A DNA stretch of 64,000 nt. Origin: Maribellus sp. YY47. Its GTDB lineage: Bacteria > Bacteroidota > Bacteroidia > Bacteroidales > Prolixibacteraceae. The position numbers and the translations under genes were made by a program. Positions 1 through 10,225 of this stretch are shown here, piece after piece. The notes under the pieces were generated by a model. The model saw only the letters and a program-made list of their open reading frames with translations, searched no databases and was not told the origin of the DNA. Within the stretch, counting starts at the first letter, position 1. Every line of letters begins with the position of its first letter. The stretch lies in contig NZ_JALGYW010000007.1 in the NCBI RefSeq assembly GCF_023111095.1, positions 62,001-126,000 of the forward strand, read 5' to 3'.

Positions 1-437
1 TAAACTAAAAAATAAGTGCTAAAAACACACTCAATAACCCACTATATATCAGTAACTAAAAAGCCATTACAGACATTCTACCCAAAGATTTAAAGTTGAA
101 TCAAATCATTATAAGAGTCATATTTTTATAAAGAATGACTATCTTCATCGCCAACTAAACCTGACAAAATGGAGAATCAAACGTAAAAATTAGATTCCTA
201 TTCACTTCCCCTTGTCAGTACTAAAGTTTTATAAATTAGTAGTACAGCTACTGTTGTTGGAGTTTTATTATCAATATTGCCAACAAAATTTATAAAAAAG
301 ATTTTTTAAAGAATTTGCTGATATTAAAGATCAAAGTAAAAAGATACTTACAGTAATCTAAAAATTTGGATTCGGGTAAGAACGCAATTAAAAACGTTTC
401 TGGATTTTAAACCATTAGTTTTAAATGAATATTTAGA
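1..437. other. AT-rich intergenic leader
   Basis: No convincing gene is visible here on either strand. The stretch is AT-rich and ends directly in front of the sigma factor gene, so it probably holds that gene's promoter. I could not find a clear TAnnTTTG box at a sensible distance from the start codon. Any upstream gene lies outside the window. Confidence 0.5.
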
Positions 438-995
438 ATGAACAATTCAGATCGACTTATTTTAAACGAATTACAAAAGCACAACAAAAAAGTTTTTGAG
501 GCTATTTTTTACGAATATCATCAGGCATTGTTGAGATTTGCTGAACGTATTGTGTTTAATAAGGATGTGTGCGAAGACATTGTTCAGTCGGTATTTATCT
601 CTTTATGGGAAAACGCAGGTTCCGTAGAAATTCAGAAATCTTTAAAATCGTGGCTATACCAGGCAGTCCGCTACAAGGGGCTAACCTATCTCAGGAACAT
701 GAATATCTATGATAAGCATAAGCTAATTTATCTGGAATACGAGATTTCAGAGCTTATCGAGTCCGAGGCGCAAGATCCTTCGGAACTAACAAAAAAAATT
801 AATATTGCTATTGAGACACTCCCATCCGAAATGCAAAAAATATTTCGCATGAAATATCTTGACGGGTTAAAAGTCAGGGAAATTGCTGAACAGTTCAATA
901 TCTCGGAGAACACAGTAAAAACACAGTTAATGCGCGCCAAAACCAGCCTTCGCGAGGTACTTTCCAAAGTTTCATTTATATACTTCTACTTCTAA
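438..995 (+). CDS. ECF-type RNA polymerase sigma factor
   Basis: A 185-residue sigma-70 family protein of the extracytoplasmic-function type, which would direct RNA polymerase to the neighbouring glycan-utilisation genes. Region 2 lies at about residues 25-95 and includes the core-binding segment around DVCEDIVQSVFISLWE. Region 4, a helix-turn-helix, lies at about 126-175 (LPSEMQKIF, then VREIAEQFNISENTVKTQL). The length is normal for Bacteroidota ECF factors of the SusC/D-linked kind. The FecR-type anti-sigma gene starts about 105 bases downstream, followed by SusC and SusD. By analogy with known systems, ligand sensing at the SusC receptor would relieve the anti-sigma factor and release this protein. 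The sigma assignment is firm; the regulon is inferred from position. Confidence 0.93.
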   Translation: MNNSDRLILNELQKHNKKVFEAIFYEYHQALLRFAERIVFNKDVCEDIVQSVFISLWENAGSVEIQKSLKSWLYQAVRYKGLTYLRNMNIYDKHKLIYLEYEISELIESEAQDPSELTKKINIAIETLPSEMQKIFRMKYLDGLKVREIAEQFNISENTVKTQLMRAKTSLREVLSKVSFIYFYF

Positions 996-1100
996 CAGAT
1001 TTTTTTCTCCGTGTTTGTCACCCATTTTGTCTTCTCGCGAGACATAGGATTAAACATCTCTGCAAAAGGTGTTTGATACAATTTGCGACAAACCAAATTA

Positions 1101-2237
1101 ATGAACGGAAAAAAGAATATTGATTTTAGTCTTATCTGGAAGAAGATACACAAGAAAAACTTCGAAGACAAAGACTTGAACGAATGGCTGAACGACTCTA
1201 ATAAAAAGAAAGAACTCTTTACTAGTGCCAAACAGTTTTACGAAGAAGGTTCATCTTTTGACAGGAATCCGGTCGATTCGAATGCCTCGTATCGCCAGCT
1301 TATAAATAAAATAAGAAGGCGAAAATTCATAAAGGTGGGAACATCAGCCGCTGCGGTTCTGGCCCTTGCTGTTTCGATTTTTATAACCGTTAATAATCAG
1401 CGCTCAGAGAATACTAATCCAAACAATATTATCACCCCCGGCACAGACAAAGCCATTCTCGTCTTAAATAATGGTACTGAAATAGATCTCTCTCAAAAGA
1501 AGGAAATTCATCTGAAAGAGAAGGATACAAAAATTGCCAGCAATGGGAAGAAATTAGAATATCACCGGGAAAAAAAGGAAGAAGTTCATAAGGCTGAAAT
1601 AATTTATAACACCTTAAAAGTACCACGTGGGGGTCAATTTTTTCTTGTACTGTCCGACAGTACAAGGGTATGGCTAAATTCTGAATCGGAACTTCATTAT
1701 CCTGTTACTTTTCCAGATAAAAGAAGAGAAGTTACCTTGGTTGGCGAAGCCTATTTTGAAGTGACCAAAAACAAAAACAAGCCCTTTATCGTGCATTCCG
1801 ATAATCAGCAAATAGAAGTTCTGGGAACTTCATTTAATGTATCGGCCTATCAAAATAATGAATCAATTAAAACCACTCTGGTTGAAGGACGAGTAAAAGT
1901 AAACAGCTCGTCCCAGGAATTATTTCTCGACCCTTCTTTCCAGGCAGTTGTTGACCGCGCAAACGGAAATCTAAGTAAACAACTCGTAAAACCTGAATTA
2001 TATATCAGCTGGAAAGATGGAAACTATTATTTCGAGAATGAAAGTTTCGAAACTATTCTGAAAACGATTTCGAGATGGTACGATTTTGAATACGAATTCC
2101 GGAACCCGGCAGCAAAAGAGATTCAGTTTACCGGAAGTATCAACAGAGAGCAAAAAATTGAAACTATATTTCAAATCATTGAAGAAACTCAACGAATTAA
2201 AATGACTGCTTATGAAAAGAAACTTGTGATTAACTAA
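1101..2237 (+). CDS. FecR-type anti-sigma factor
   Basis: A membrane-bound anti-sigma factor that partners the upstream ECF sigma factor and reads signals from a TonB-dependent receptor. I chose the ATG at 1101 over the in-frame TTG at 1083. The cytoplasmic N-terminal part covers about residues 1-76, one transmembrane helix about 77-98 (VGTSAAAVLALAVSIFI), the periplasmic FecR domain about 174-270 (PRGGQFFLVLSDSTRVWLNS, then GEAYFEVTKNKNKPFIVHS), and a C-terminal DUF4974-like domain about 305-376. This is the standard Bacteroidota architecture, and the SusC behind it carries the matching N-terminal STN signalling domain. Confidence in the role is high; the specific inducing glycan is unknown. 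Confidence 0.93.
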   Translation: MNGKKNIDFSLIWKKIHKKNFEDKDLNEWLNDSNKKKELFTSAKQFYEEGSSFDRNPVDSNASYRQLINKIRRRKFIKVGTSAAAVLALAVSIFITVNNQRSENTNPNNIITPGTDKAILVLNNGTEIDLSQKKEIHLKEKDTKIASNGKKLEYHREKKEEVHKAEIIYNTLKVPRGGQFFLVLSDSTRVWLNSESELHYPVTFPDKRREVTLVGEAYFEVTKNKNKPFIVHSDNQQIEVLGTSFNVSAYQNNESIKTTLVEGRVKVNSSSQELFLDPSFQAVVDRANGNLSKQLVKPELYISWKDGNYYFENESFETILKTISRWYDFEYEFRNPAAKEIQFTGSINREQKIETIFQIIEETQRIKMTAYEKKLVIN

Positions 2238-2313
2238 AAAAAGCGGCAGATGCTGACACCATCCACCGCTAAAAACTTTAGAATAAACCAAAGATTAATT
2301 CCAAATCAAATTT

Positions 2314-5300
2314 ATGAAAAAAAAAGAAGTAAAAGCTTTCCTTTTACGGGGAAGCGGTTTGTTACGTATGAAGATTACAGTATTATTTGTATTTCTTTTT
2401 GTAATGCAAGGCTTCTCCAGCGTGTATTCGCAAACCGAAATACTTAGGCTAACTAAAACTAAAGGTAATATCAGCGAGATATTAGAATCGATTGATAAAC
2501 AAAGTGAGTTTCGCTTTTTCTATCCTTCCGACCTTTTTGACGAAACGGGAGAGATCGATGTAACCGAAACTCAGATCACGATGGATGTATTTCTGGAGAA
2601 ATACATTGCTCCTCTTGGATTTGAATACAAAGTTACTGACCACACAATTGTTATCCGACACCGGGAGACTCCAATACCGGAGGAAACCAAAGAACCCGAT
2701 CAACAAACTATATGGGTGAAGGGTGTTGTAACCGATGCTACCGGAGCACCACTGCCGGGTGTAACCGTAATTGTAGTTGGCAGTACGCGAGGTGTAATTA
2801 CAGATATTGACGGTAAATTTTCGATAGACGTCGATCCAACCGGAAAATTGAATTTTTCGTTTATTGGTATGTCCGACCAGCAGGTTGAGATAAATAACAG
2901 GACCGTCATTAACGTGATACTTCAGCAGAAATCGGAAGAATTGGAAGACGTTACAGTAGTGGCCTTTGGTAAACAAAAGAAAGAAAGCGTACTTGCGTCT
3001 ATCAGTACCATAAAAACAGAAGAACTAAAAGTACCTTCGAGCAACTTAACAACTGCACTTGCAGGTAGAATCTCCGGTCTGATCTCGTATCAGCGAAGCG
3101 GAGAACCGGGAGAAGATGATGCCAGCTTTTTTGTACGCGGGGTTACCTCATTCTCTTACGCCGCCGGACCGCTTATTCTGATCGATGGAGTAGAAATGTC
3201 ATCATCTGATTTGGCTCGTTTGCAACCCGACGATATCGCAAGTTTTTCAATTATGAAAGACGCTGCGGCTACTGCGCTGTATGGTGCAAGAGGTGCCAAC
3301 GGCGTTATTTTGGTTACAACAAAAGAAGGTACCGAAGGAAAAGCAAAAATATCGTTCCGGTACGAGACTTCATTTTCGACACCGACCCAGGAAGTAGAAC
3401 TGGCTGACCCGATTACTTACATGAAACTCAACAACGAAGCTGTTTTAGCAAGAAATCCTCTATCTGCAGTTCCATACTCCTACGAAAAAATTGACAATAC
3501 AATTGCCGGAACCAATCCATATGTTTACCCAGCCAACGACTGGTATAACATGCTATTTAAAGACTACACCATTAACCACAGAGCTAATTTTAACGTAAGT
3601 GGCGGAGGTAAAATAGCACGTTACTACATAGCTGGAACTTACAATCGCGACAATGGTGTTTTAAAAGTAGATCAAAACAATAACTTCAATAATAACATCG
3701 ATTTAAAAAGATATTTATTACGATCAAATATCAACATCAATATCACAAAAACTACCGAAGCAGTTGTTCGCTTACACGGTACATTTGATGATTATACCGG
3801 CCCGATTGACGGAGGAACCGACTTATACAAAAAAGTTATGAGATCGGATCCGGTTCTTTTCCCGGCGTATTTTGCACCTGATCAGCAATACAGCTACGTT
3901 ACGCATACTCTTTTTGGTAACTACGACCAGGGACAATACATAAATCCATATGCCGATATGGTAAAAGGCTACAAAGACTATTCAAAATCGTTGATGCTTG
4001 CCCAATTCGAGTTGAGACAAGATCTGGGCTTTATAACAGATGGATTGAAAATACGCGGACTGTTTAATACCAACAGGTATTCCTATTTCGATGTTAGCAG
4101 GTTCTATCATCCTTTCTGGTATTCAGTGGCCAATTACGATAAGCATACCGATACTTACATATTGGGCCGTCTAAATCCAGATTCGGGAACCGAATGGCTT
4201 AGCTACTCTGAAGGTGATAAAAATATTACATCAACCACCTATGCCGAAGCGGCACTTAACTACGACCGCACCTTTAAAAAACATAGTGTAAGCGGTTTAC
4301 TCGTTTCGACCATGAGAAATACAATCAAACCAAATGCTTCTACTTTGGCTCTTTCTCTGCCATCCAGAAACCTCGGTTTATCTGGGAGGTTTACCTATTC
4401 GTACGACAGCCGATATTTTGCGGAATTTAACTTTGGGTACAACGGATCTGAACGATTTGCCAAAAACGAACGATTTGGCTTTTTCCCTTCTGTTGGAACG
4501 GCCTGGATCGTGTCGAACGAAAAATTCTGGGGAGACAATATCAGCCGGATCGTTAATAATTTCAAATTAAAAGCTACTTATGGTCTTGTTGGAAACGATG
4601 CCATCGGCGATGCTGAAGATCGGTTCTTCTACCTTTCAGAAGTAAATTTAAGTAACTCCGGAAGAGGATTTTTATGGGGTGAAGATTTTGGATATTGGGT
4701 TAATGGTGTTGGCACAACACGTTATGCCAATGATCAAATTACCTGGGAGGTATCAAGGAAAATGAATACCGGCGTTGAACTTGGGTTATTTAACAAGCTC
4801 GACATTCAGGCTGATTATTATACCGAGCACAGAACAAACATCTTAATGGACCGTGCTAACATTCCAACTACAATGGGTTTACAGGCAACTCCCCAAACCA
4901 ATGTTGGTGAGGCAAAGGGAAAAGGTTTTGATATTTCGGTTGATTATAACCAGTCGTTTAATAATGATTTCTGGATTACCGGCCGTGCCAACTTTACCTA
5001 TGCCACAGCAAAATTTGAAGTTTACGAAGAAGTGGACAATACAAGTACACCTTGGCTATCGCACATCGGACAGCCTATTTCGCAAACCTGGGGTTACGTT
5101 GCCGAGCGTTTATTCGTGGATGAGTACGACGTCAATAATTCTCCAACTCAAACGTTTAGTGAATACATGGGCGGCGACATCAAATACCGTGATATAAACG
5201 GCGATGGTCAGATAAGCTCACTGGACAGGGTTCCTATTGGTTATCCCACACAACCGGAAATTATTTATGGGTTTGGTATTTCTACAGGATACAAAAATTT

Positions 5301-5757
5301 CGATTTTTCCTGTTTCTTCCAGGGATTAGGACGAGAATCATTCTGGATTGATGCTTACAAGACTGCTCCGTTTATCGACACGGATGAAAGTTCAGGTACC
5401 ATTTCAAAGAATGCTTTATTACAAGTGTATGCTGACGACCACTTCTCGGAAGATAATCCAGATGTTTATGCATTATGGCCAAGATTATCAGACAAGTATC
5501 TTGCAAACAATTCTCAAACCAGTACATGGTTTATGAGAGACGGTTCTTTTTTAAGGTTAAAATCGGTTGAATTTGGTTATACAATACCCAAAACGGTAAT
5601 CGAGCAGATTGGAATCACAAATCTTCGGCTTTACCTTTCAGGAACCAACCTACTGACTTTCAGCAAGTTCAAATTATGGGATCCTGAGATGGCGGGAAAT
5701 GGATTGGGCTACCCGATCCAGAAAATATTTAATCTTGGAGTTCAGGTCTCATTCTAA
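2314..5757 (+). CDS. SusC/RagA-type TonB-dependent receptor with STN signalling domain
   Basis: Outer-membrane transporter that would import oligosaccharides using TonB energy. It has 1147 residues. A long signal peptide occupies about residues 1-40, a secretin/TonB short N-terminal (STN) domain about 45-110, a CarboxypepD_reg-like domain about 131-212 (VTDATGAPLPGVTVIVVGST), a TonB-box-like segment near 212 (DVTVVAFGKQ), a plug domain about 220-330 (FFVRGVTSF, LILIDGVEM), and then a 22-strand-type beta barrel ending in the aromatic NLGVQVSF. The STN domain marks it as a transducer that talks to the upstream FecR/ECF pair. The SusD gene begins 12 bases downstream, so the two are co-transcribed. 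The substrate cannot be read from sequence; neighbouring enzymes suggest a decorated plant or algal polysaccharide. Confidence 0.96.
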   Translation: MKKKEVKAFLLRGSGLLRMKITVLFVFLFVMQGFSSVYSQTEILRLTKTKGNISEILESIDKQSEFRFFYPSDLFDETGEIDVTETQITMDVFLEKYIAPLGFEYKVTDHTIVIRHRETPIPEETKEPDQQTIWVKGVVTDATGAPLPGVTVIVVGSTRGVITDIDGKFSIDVDPTGKLNFSFIGMSDQQVEINNRTVINVILQQKSEELEDVTVVAFGKQKKESVLASISTIKTEELKVPSSNLTTALAGRISGLISYQRSGEPGEDDASFFVRGVTSFSYAAGPLILIDGVEMSSSDLARLQPDDIASFSIMKDAAATALYGARGANGVILVTTKEGTEGKAKISFRYETSFSTPTQEVELADPITYMKLNNEAVLARNPLSAVPYSYEKIDNTIAGTNPYVYPANDWYNMLFKDYTINHRANFNVSGGGKIARYYIAGTYNRDNGVLKVDQNNNFNNNIDLKRYLLRSNININITKTTEAVVRLHGTFDDYTGPIDGGTDLYKKVMRSDPVLFPAYFAPDQQYSYVTHTLFGNYDQGQYINPYADMVKGYKDYSKSLMLAQFELRQDLGFITDGLKIRGLFNTNRYSYFDVSRFYHPFWYSVANYDKHTDTYILGRLNPDSGTEWLSYSEGDKNITSTTYAEAALNYDRTFKKHSVSGLLVSTMRNTIKPNASTLALSLPSRNLGLSGRFTYSYDSRYFAEFNFGYNGSERFAKNERFGFFPSVGTAWIVSNEKFWGDNISRIVNNFKLKATYGLVGNDAIGDAEDRFFYLSEVNLSNSGRGFLWGEDFGYWVNGVGTTRYANDQITWEVSRKMNTGVELGLFNKLDIQADYYTEHRTNILMDRANIPTTMGLQATPQTNVGEAKGKGFDISVDYNQSFNNDFWITGRANFTYATAKFEVYEEVDNTSTPWLSHIGQPISQTWGYVAERLFVDEYDVNNSPTQTFSEYMGGDIKYRDINGDGQISSLDRVPIGYPTQPEIIYGFGISTGYKNFDFSCFFQGLGRESFWIDAYKTAPFIDTDESSGTISKNALLQVYADDHFSEDNPDVYALWPRLSDKYLANNSQTSTWFMRDGSFLRLKSVEFGYTIPKTVIEQIGITNLRLYLSGTNLLTFSKFKLWDPEMAGNGLGYPIQKIFNLGVQVSF

Positions 5758-5769
5758 AAAAAAGTTACT

Positions 5770-7701
5770 ATGAAAAAGTTAAAAATTATTATAACGATAA
5801 GCGTACTTGTTTTCAGCTTTGCATGTTCTGATTATTTAGATGTGGTACCTGATAATGTTGCTACAATTGACCACGCATTTCTGGACAGAACCAGCGCCGA
5901 GCGATATTTAGCCACTTGTTACACTTATTTCCCTGAATTATCCGATCCAGCAGGAGATCCGGCAATACTTGGAAGCGACGAGTGGTGGGCAATTGAAGAT
6001 GACTACTATAATAGCCGTAACCAAAGCTATGCCGGATTAAAAATTAAAAAGGGTGAGCAAAATTCAAACAGCCCCTTATTCAATTTTTGGGATGGTTACA
6101 ACGGGGGAAAAGCCTGTTACAGGGCAATCCGCGATTGCAACGTCTTCCTTGAAAATATAAGAAAAGTAGGGGGTGATTTAAGTGAAGAAGAAGCCGCCAG
6201 GTGGACTGCTGAGGTAAAAGTATTGAAAGCCTATTATCATTTTTATATGATGAGAATGTACGGGCCAATACCAATCGTCAAAGAGAACCTTCCTATTTCT
6301 TCCAATATTGATGAAGTCAGAGTTTACAGAGATCCCTTTGATGAAGGTATAGACTATATTGTTAGTTTACTCGACGAAGCTGTTCCGGATTTACCCTTGG
6401 AAATCCTGAATGTAAGTGCTGAAGATGGTAGAATTACGAAACCGATAGCACTCGCCTTAAAAGCTGAAATCTTAGTAACAGCTGCAAGCCCGTTGTTTAA
6501 CGGAAATTCTGATCTGGACAGATTGGTTGACAACCGTGGGGTACAATTGGTAAATACCACATACGATGTGTCGAAATGGAGCCGGGCGGCAACAGCATGT
6601 AAAAATGCGATCGACACTTGCTTGCTGGCCGGGCACCAGTTGTACGAATTCACCAAGCAAACCAACCTCTCTGATTCTACAAAACTGTTGATGACACTTC
6701 GCCATGTTGTAACCGACAGGTGGAACAAAGAAATTATCTGGACCGAAGCAAAATTGTCGATGTACAATTATCAGCGTGCCACCACCCCACTCTTCTTTAT
6801 TGAGCAGTTTCAGTGGATGCCAACCGACCCGTACATGTGCCCCACCCTGCGAATGGCAGAACTCTTTTATACTAAAAATGGCGTTCCGATTGAAGAAGAT
6901 ACGGGCTTTGACTACCCAAACCGCTTTAATACAACGGCTGCACCCGATGAAGCAAAATACTACATTCAGCCCGGGTACGAAACCGCCAAATTGAACATCA
7001 ACAGAGAAGCAAGGTTCTATGCCAACCTGGCATTCGACGGAGCAATATGGTTTGGGAATGGCCGTTACAAAGACGTTGGAGATGGCGCAGCCAATGAACA
7101 ACCTTGGGTTTTTCAGACAAAAAAAGGACAAGCTCAGGGAAAAACATCAAATATACGATACTCCCTATCGGGATATTGGGCAAAAAGAACCAGCCATTTC
7201 GAAAGCGTGAGCACATCTTCATCGTCGAACGTAATTGTACGTTCTACCTTCCCGGTTATTCGTTTGGCTGATTTGTATTTGTTGTATGCCGAGGCATTAA
7301 ACGAATCGATGGAAATACCGAACCAGGATGTATATGAATATATCGACAAAGTTCGGGAACGTGCCGGATTAAATGGAGTTATGGAAAGCTGGCAAAACGC
7401 TTCAAGATACCCGTCAAAACCATCTACAAAAGAAGGAATGCGTGAAATTATTCAACAGGAAAGAATGATTGAATTGGCCTTCGAAGGGAAACGTTTCTGG
7501 GATATCCGCCGATGGAAAACTGCTCATGAGTGGTTAAATCAGCCGATTAGAGGATTGAACCCGGCAGGAGAAACGGCTCAGGAACTCAATTCTGTAAGAG
7601 TGCTTTACACTCCTGAATTTTCGACAAAAGATTACCTTTTCCCAATTAGGCAATATAACCTCAGGGTTAATACAAACCTGATTCAGAATCCATATTGGTA
7701 A
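5770..7701 (+). CDS. SusD/RagB-type glycan-binding lipoprotein
   Basis: Surface lipoprotein that forms the lid over the SusC barrel and binds glycan. It has 643 residues. The N-terminal SPII signal ends in a lipobox around FACSDYLD with the lipidated Cys at about residue 19. The helical SusD core follows, with typical features such as WTAEVKVLKAYYHFYMMRMYG near 137-157 and the C-terminal RagB segment containing IIQQERMIELAFEGKRFWDI and a terminal NPYW. It lies 12 bases after SusC and is plainly its partner. It is somewhat longer than the 500-600 residues common for SusD proteins but shows no break. Confidence 0.96.
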   Translation: MKKLKIIITISVLVFSFACSDYLDVVPDNVATIDHAFLDRTSAERYLATCYTYFPELSDPAGDPAILGSDEWWAIEDDYYNSRNQSYAGLKIKKGEQNSNSPLFNFWDGYNGGKACYRAIRDCNVFLENIRKVGGDLSEEEAARWTAEVKVLKAYYHFYMMRMYGPIPIVKENLPISSNIDEVRVYRDPFDEGIDYIVSLLDEAVPDLPLEILNVSAEDGRITKPIALALKAEILVTAASPLFNGNSDLDRLVDNRGVQLVNTTYDVSKWSRAATACKNAIDTCLLAGHQLYEFTKQTNLSDSTKLLMTLRHVVTDRWNKEIIWTEAKLSMYNYQRATTPLFFIEQFQWMPTDPYMCPTLRMAELFYTKNGVPIEEDTGFDYPNRFNTTAAPDEAKYYIQPGYETAKLNINREARFYANLAFDGAIWFGNGRYKDVGDGAANEQPWVFQTKKGQAQGKTSNIRYSLSGYWAKRTSHFESVSTSSSSNVIVRSTFPVIRLADLYLLYAEALNESMEIPNQDVYEYIDKVRERAGLNGVMESWQNASRYPSKPSTKEGMREIIQQERMIELAFEGKRFWDIRRWKTAHEWLNQPIRGLNPAGETAQELNSVRVLYTPEFSTKDYLFPIRQYNLRVNTNLIQNPYW

Positions 7702-7818
7702 ACTAAGTAAATTCAATTCGAACGAAATGAAACAAGCATGTTAAATTTTTCATATAAGAGATGATTAAATTTTATGCGAATTCATGAGTTTCCGATGAAA
7801 ACTTTAAATATAAAACGA

Positions 7819-9015
7819 ATGAAAAAATACATCATAAGCATTGCATTTCTGATCTTCTTTGCGTACTCGTGTACCGAAGAACCGATTGGGCAATATCCCG
7901 TTGACGAAACCTCCCCGCAGATGATTTCGAATCCGGTTGTTACAAACTTTAAAGGTGGAGCAACAATTAAATACGAGCTCCCCGGAGATAAGGATTTACT
8001 CTGTATTAAGGCAGTTTATACACTTCCTACCGGAGAGAAAAAAGAAAAACTAGCCTCTGCCTATATTGATGAGCTCACAATTGAGGGATTTGCCAAAGCC
8101 ACAAAAACAAGCGTAAGTTTGATCGCTGTTGACAAAAGTAGAAATGAATCGGCACCTGTTGTTGTTGAAATAGAACCACTCGACTCACCAATTTTCGACA
8201 TCTACTCCAGCCTTTCTGTTATTGCCAGCTTTGGAGGCTTAAAACTTACCTGGGAGAATCCCGAAAAGAATGATATCGTTGTTGGAGTTGTCGCTAAAAA
8301 TGAGGAAGATGTTTTTGTCTCTGTTGAAAATTTTTATACTTCTGTTAGCAGCGGCCTTGGTACTGTTCGTGGTTTAGAAGCCAAAGAAACAGAATTCGGT
8401 ATTTTTATCAGGGATATTTATAACAATTATACTGATACGCTTTTTACTGTGATAACTCCCTGGGAAGAATCGGAATTGGATAAGGGTCTTTGGAAAGGTA
8501 TGCCGTTGTGCTCCTCATACACTTTGTCACAATATGGAGGAGCAATTAGTGTTTTGTGGAATGGAGTGACTCTGGCCGATGGATATGGGTGTTACTATAT
8601 CAACAGAACTTCGTCAGACCCTATATTTTTTACATTAGATTTAGGAGTTTCAGCCAAATTTTCGAGATTCAAGTTCTGGGGTAGAAACGAATGGTACTTT
8701 AACCTTCACCATCCAAAAGAATTTGAAGTGTGGGGGACCAACGATCCCAATGTTGCCAATGGTGGTGCATGCTCCTGGGATGGATGGGAATTGTTACTTA
8801 GCGGCACTTCTACAAAACCATCAGGAGATGACGCAACATCCTTTGCAAATCTAACAAGTGAAGATCTGGCACTGGCCTATACAGGAGAAGAATTTGAATT
8901 CTCGCTCGACGTTCCCGCGGTGCGTTACATTCGGTTCAAAACCATTCGAACCTGGACAGACTCCAACAGTTCATTTGTATCAGAATTAACATTTTGGGGG
9001 CAGGTAAATGAATAA
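7819..9015 (+). CDS. DUF4959/DUF5126/DUF5000-type discoidin-like surface lipoprotein
   Basis: Probable surface glycan-binding lipoprotein accessory to the SusC/D pair. I prefer the ATG at 7819 (MKKYIISIAF) over 7774, because it puts a normal lipoprotein signal at the N-terminus with lipobox AYSC at about residues 13-16. After that come a DUF4959-like segment, a fibronectin-like DUF5126 middle and a C-terminal galactose-binding-like (DUF5000, F5/8 type C) fold, seen in FTLDLGVSAKFSRFKFWGRN and the closing VRYIRFKTIRTW and SELTFWGQ. The family names are recalled from similar Bacteroidota operons and were not searched. The gene follows SusD and precedes another lipoprotein of related design, an arrangement common in systems for host or plant glycans. 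Confidence 0.8.
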   Translation: MKKYIISIAFLIFFAYSCTEEPIGQYPVDETSPQMISNPVVTNFKGGATIKYELPGDKDLLCIKAVYTLPTGEKKEKLASAYIDELTIEGFAKATKTSVSLIAVDKSRNESAPVVVEIEPLDSPIFDIYSSLSVIASFGGLKLTWENPEKNDIVVGVVAKNEEDVFVSVENFYTSVSSGLGTVRGLEAKETEFGIFIRDIYNNYTDTLFTVITPWEESELDKGLWKGMPLCSSYTLSQYGGAISVLWNGVTLADGYGCYYINRTSSDPIFFTLDLGVSAKFSRFKFWGRNEWYFNLHHPKEFEVWGTNDPNVANGGACSWDGWELLLSGTSTKPSGDDATSFANLTSEDLALAYTGEEFEFSLDVPAVRYIRFKTIRTWTDSNSSFVSELTFWGQVNE

Positions 9016-9042
9016 AACCAATTGATTTTAAAGTTTAAGCAA

Positions 9043-10149
9043 ATGAGAAAAATAAAATATTTAGGACTGTTCATCGCTTCCATGTATATGATATTGCTGT
9101 CGTGTTCCGACATGAATGATAAACATGATATCTATATGCAAAACGGTGAGATTCTGTACATCGGGCGTGTTGACTCGGCAGTGGTACTTTCCGGCAACGA
9201 GCGCTTTATCCTTCGTTACTGGATTACCGATCCAAGAGCAAAAGAATTAAAAATCTACTGGGATGAAAAAAGTGATTCTATTGTAGTTCCAATACCAGAG
9301 CATTTGGCGGCTGATTCAATCGAAGTCTTGGTAGGCGACAACTCGCTTGCTGTCCCCGAAGGTGCTTATACCTTCCAATTAGTGACAACTGATGGCGAGG
9401 GTTTAACCTCCGTAGATTTTGATATGATCGGCAACGTTTACGGGTCGCAATTCGAAGCAACCCTGGCACAACGTTTTGTAAAAGAAACAACCTTCGACCC
9501 TGACAATAACCAGCTGGCCATAACCTGGGGCGATCCGTCCTCAACCAGAGATATCGGAGTAGAATTGACTTATTACGAAGGCGAAGAAAAGAAGGTGATT
9601 AAAATCTATAACGAAGATGGCGCTCAAACCGTATTAGATAATTATAATCTAGACAAAGGAGCTTCGTACCGTACCATGTTTTTACCCGAGGAAACAGCAA
9701 TCGATACCTTCTTCACAAGTTCAGCTTCTCTTGAAATCATTCAAAATGTTGCCTTAAATAAGCCAACAACCACCAGTTCTTATCTGAGAGCCGGATTTGA
9801 AGGAAGCTATGCCGTCGATGGTATTATTACTTCCGCTTCAAGATGGATTACTCTTGCCGATGCAGGACTTGAACATTGGATAGAAATAGATTTGGGGAAA
9901 GAATATTCGCTAGCTTCTTTCACTGTTTATAAGAATTTGTACAATCAGTATCTCATCCCAAATTTCAACTTCCAGATAAACGTCAACGGAGATTGGGTAA
10001 ATGTTGTTGAGGTGAATAATTTCCTGGGCGAAACATATTCAGCAACCTTTGAGGAGGAAATCAAAACCGATAAGGTTCGGGTTTTTGTTCCCAATTACGA
10101 AAATAACATGGTGAGAATAATGGAAATTGAAGTTTACGCAAAACTTTAA
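9043..10149 (+). CDS. DUF4998-type lipoprotein with F5/8 type C (discoidin) domain
   Basis: Second accessory surface lipoprotein of the SusC/D operon. The ATG at 9043 (MRKIKYLGLF) is preferred over an in-frame TTG at 9022. The signal peptide ends in lipobox LLSC at about residue 21. A DUF4998-like N-terminal half (about 22-230) includes the recognisable YIGRVDSAVVLSGNERF. The C-terminal discoidin domain (about 235-368) shows NVALNKPTTTSSY, a conserved AVDG, SRWIT, WIEIDLGKEYSLASFTVYK and a closing RIMEIEVYAKL. Such domains bind galactose or related sugars in known examples; the ligand here is unknown. A strong hairpin follows directly, so this looks like the last gene of the first transcript. 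Confidence 0.82.
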   Translation: MRKIKYLGLFIASMYMILLSCSDMNDKHDIYMQNGEILYIGRVDSAVVLSGNERFILRYWITDPRAKELKIYWDEKSDSIVVPIPEHLAADSIEVLVGDNSLAVPEGAYTFQLVTTDGEGLTSVDFDMIGNVYGSQFEATLAQRFVKETTFDPDNNQLAITWGDPSSTRDIGVELTYYEGEEKKVIKIYNEDGAQTVLDNYNLDKGASYRTMFLPEETAIDTFFTSSASLEIIQNVALNKPTTTSSYLRAGFEGSYAVDGIITSASRWITLADAGLEHWIEIDLGKEYSLASFTVYKNLYNQYLIPNFNFQINVNGDWVNVVEVNNFLGETYSATFEEEIKTDKVRVFVPNYENNMVRIMEIEVYAKL

Positions 10150-10163
10150 TTAGCCAGGAAACC

Positions 10164-10225
10164 AAAAGAGGCTGTCTTAAAAGTAAATTCCTTTAGTTGT
10201 CGAAATTTACTTTGGGCAGCCTTTT
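10164..10225 (+). terminator. Long hairpin terminator after the SusC/D lipoprotein operon
   Basis: Two arms of about 24-27 bases (10164-10190 and 10202-10225) pair with few mismatches around an 11-base loop; the right arm ends in CAGCCTTTT. The hairpin closes the operon. The outer AAGAGGCTGTCTTAAAAG sequence also resembles the terminal repeats of some Bacteroidota insertion sequences, so a relict element that now acts as a terminator is possible. Confidence 0.7.

Noticed and set aside
6472-7131. 219-codon minus-strand open frame inside the SusD gene
   Set aside because: Antisense to SusD, which is clearly coding; no recognisable motif.
7774-7818. Upstream start for the DUF4959-type lipoprotein
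   Set aside because: It would put 15 residues ahead of a normal lipoprotein signal peptide; the ATG at 7819 is better.
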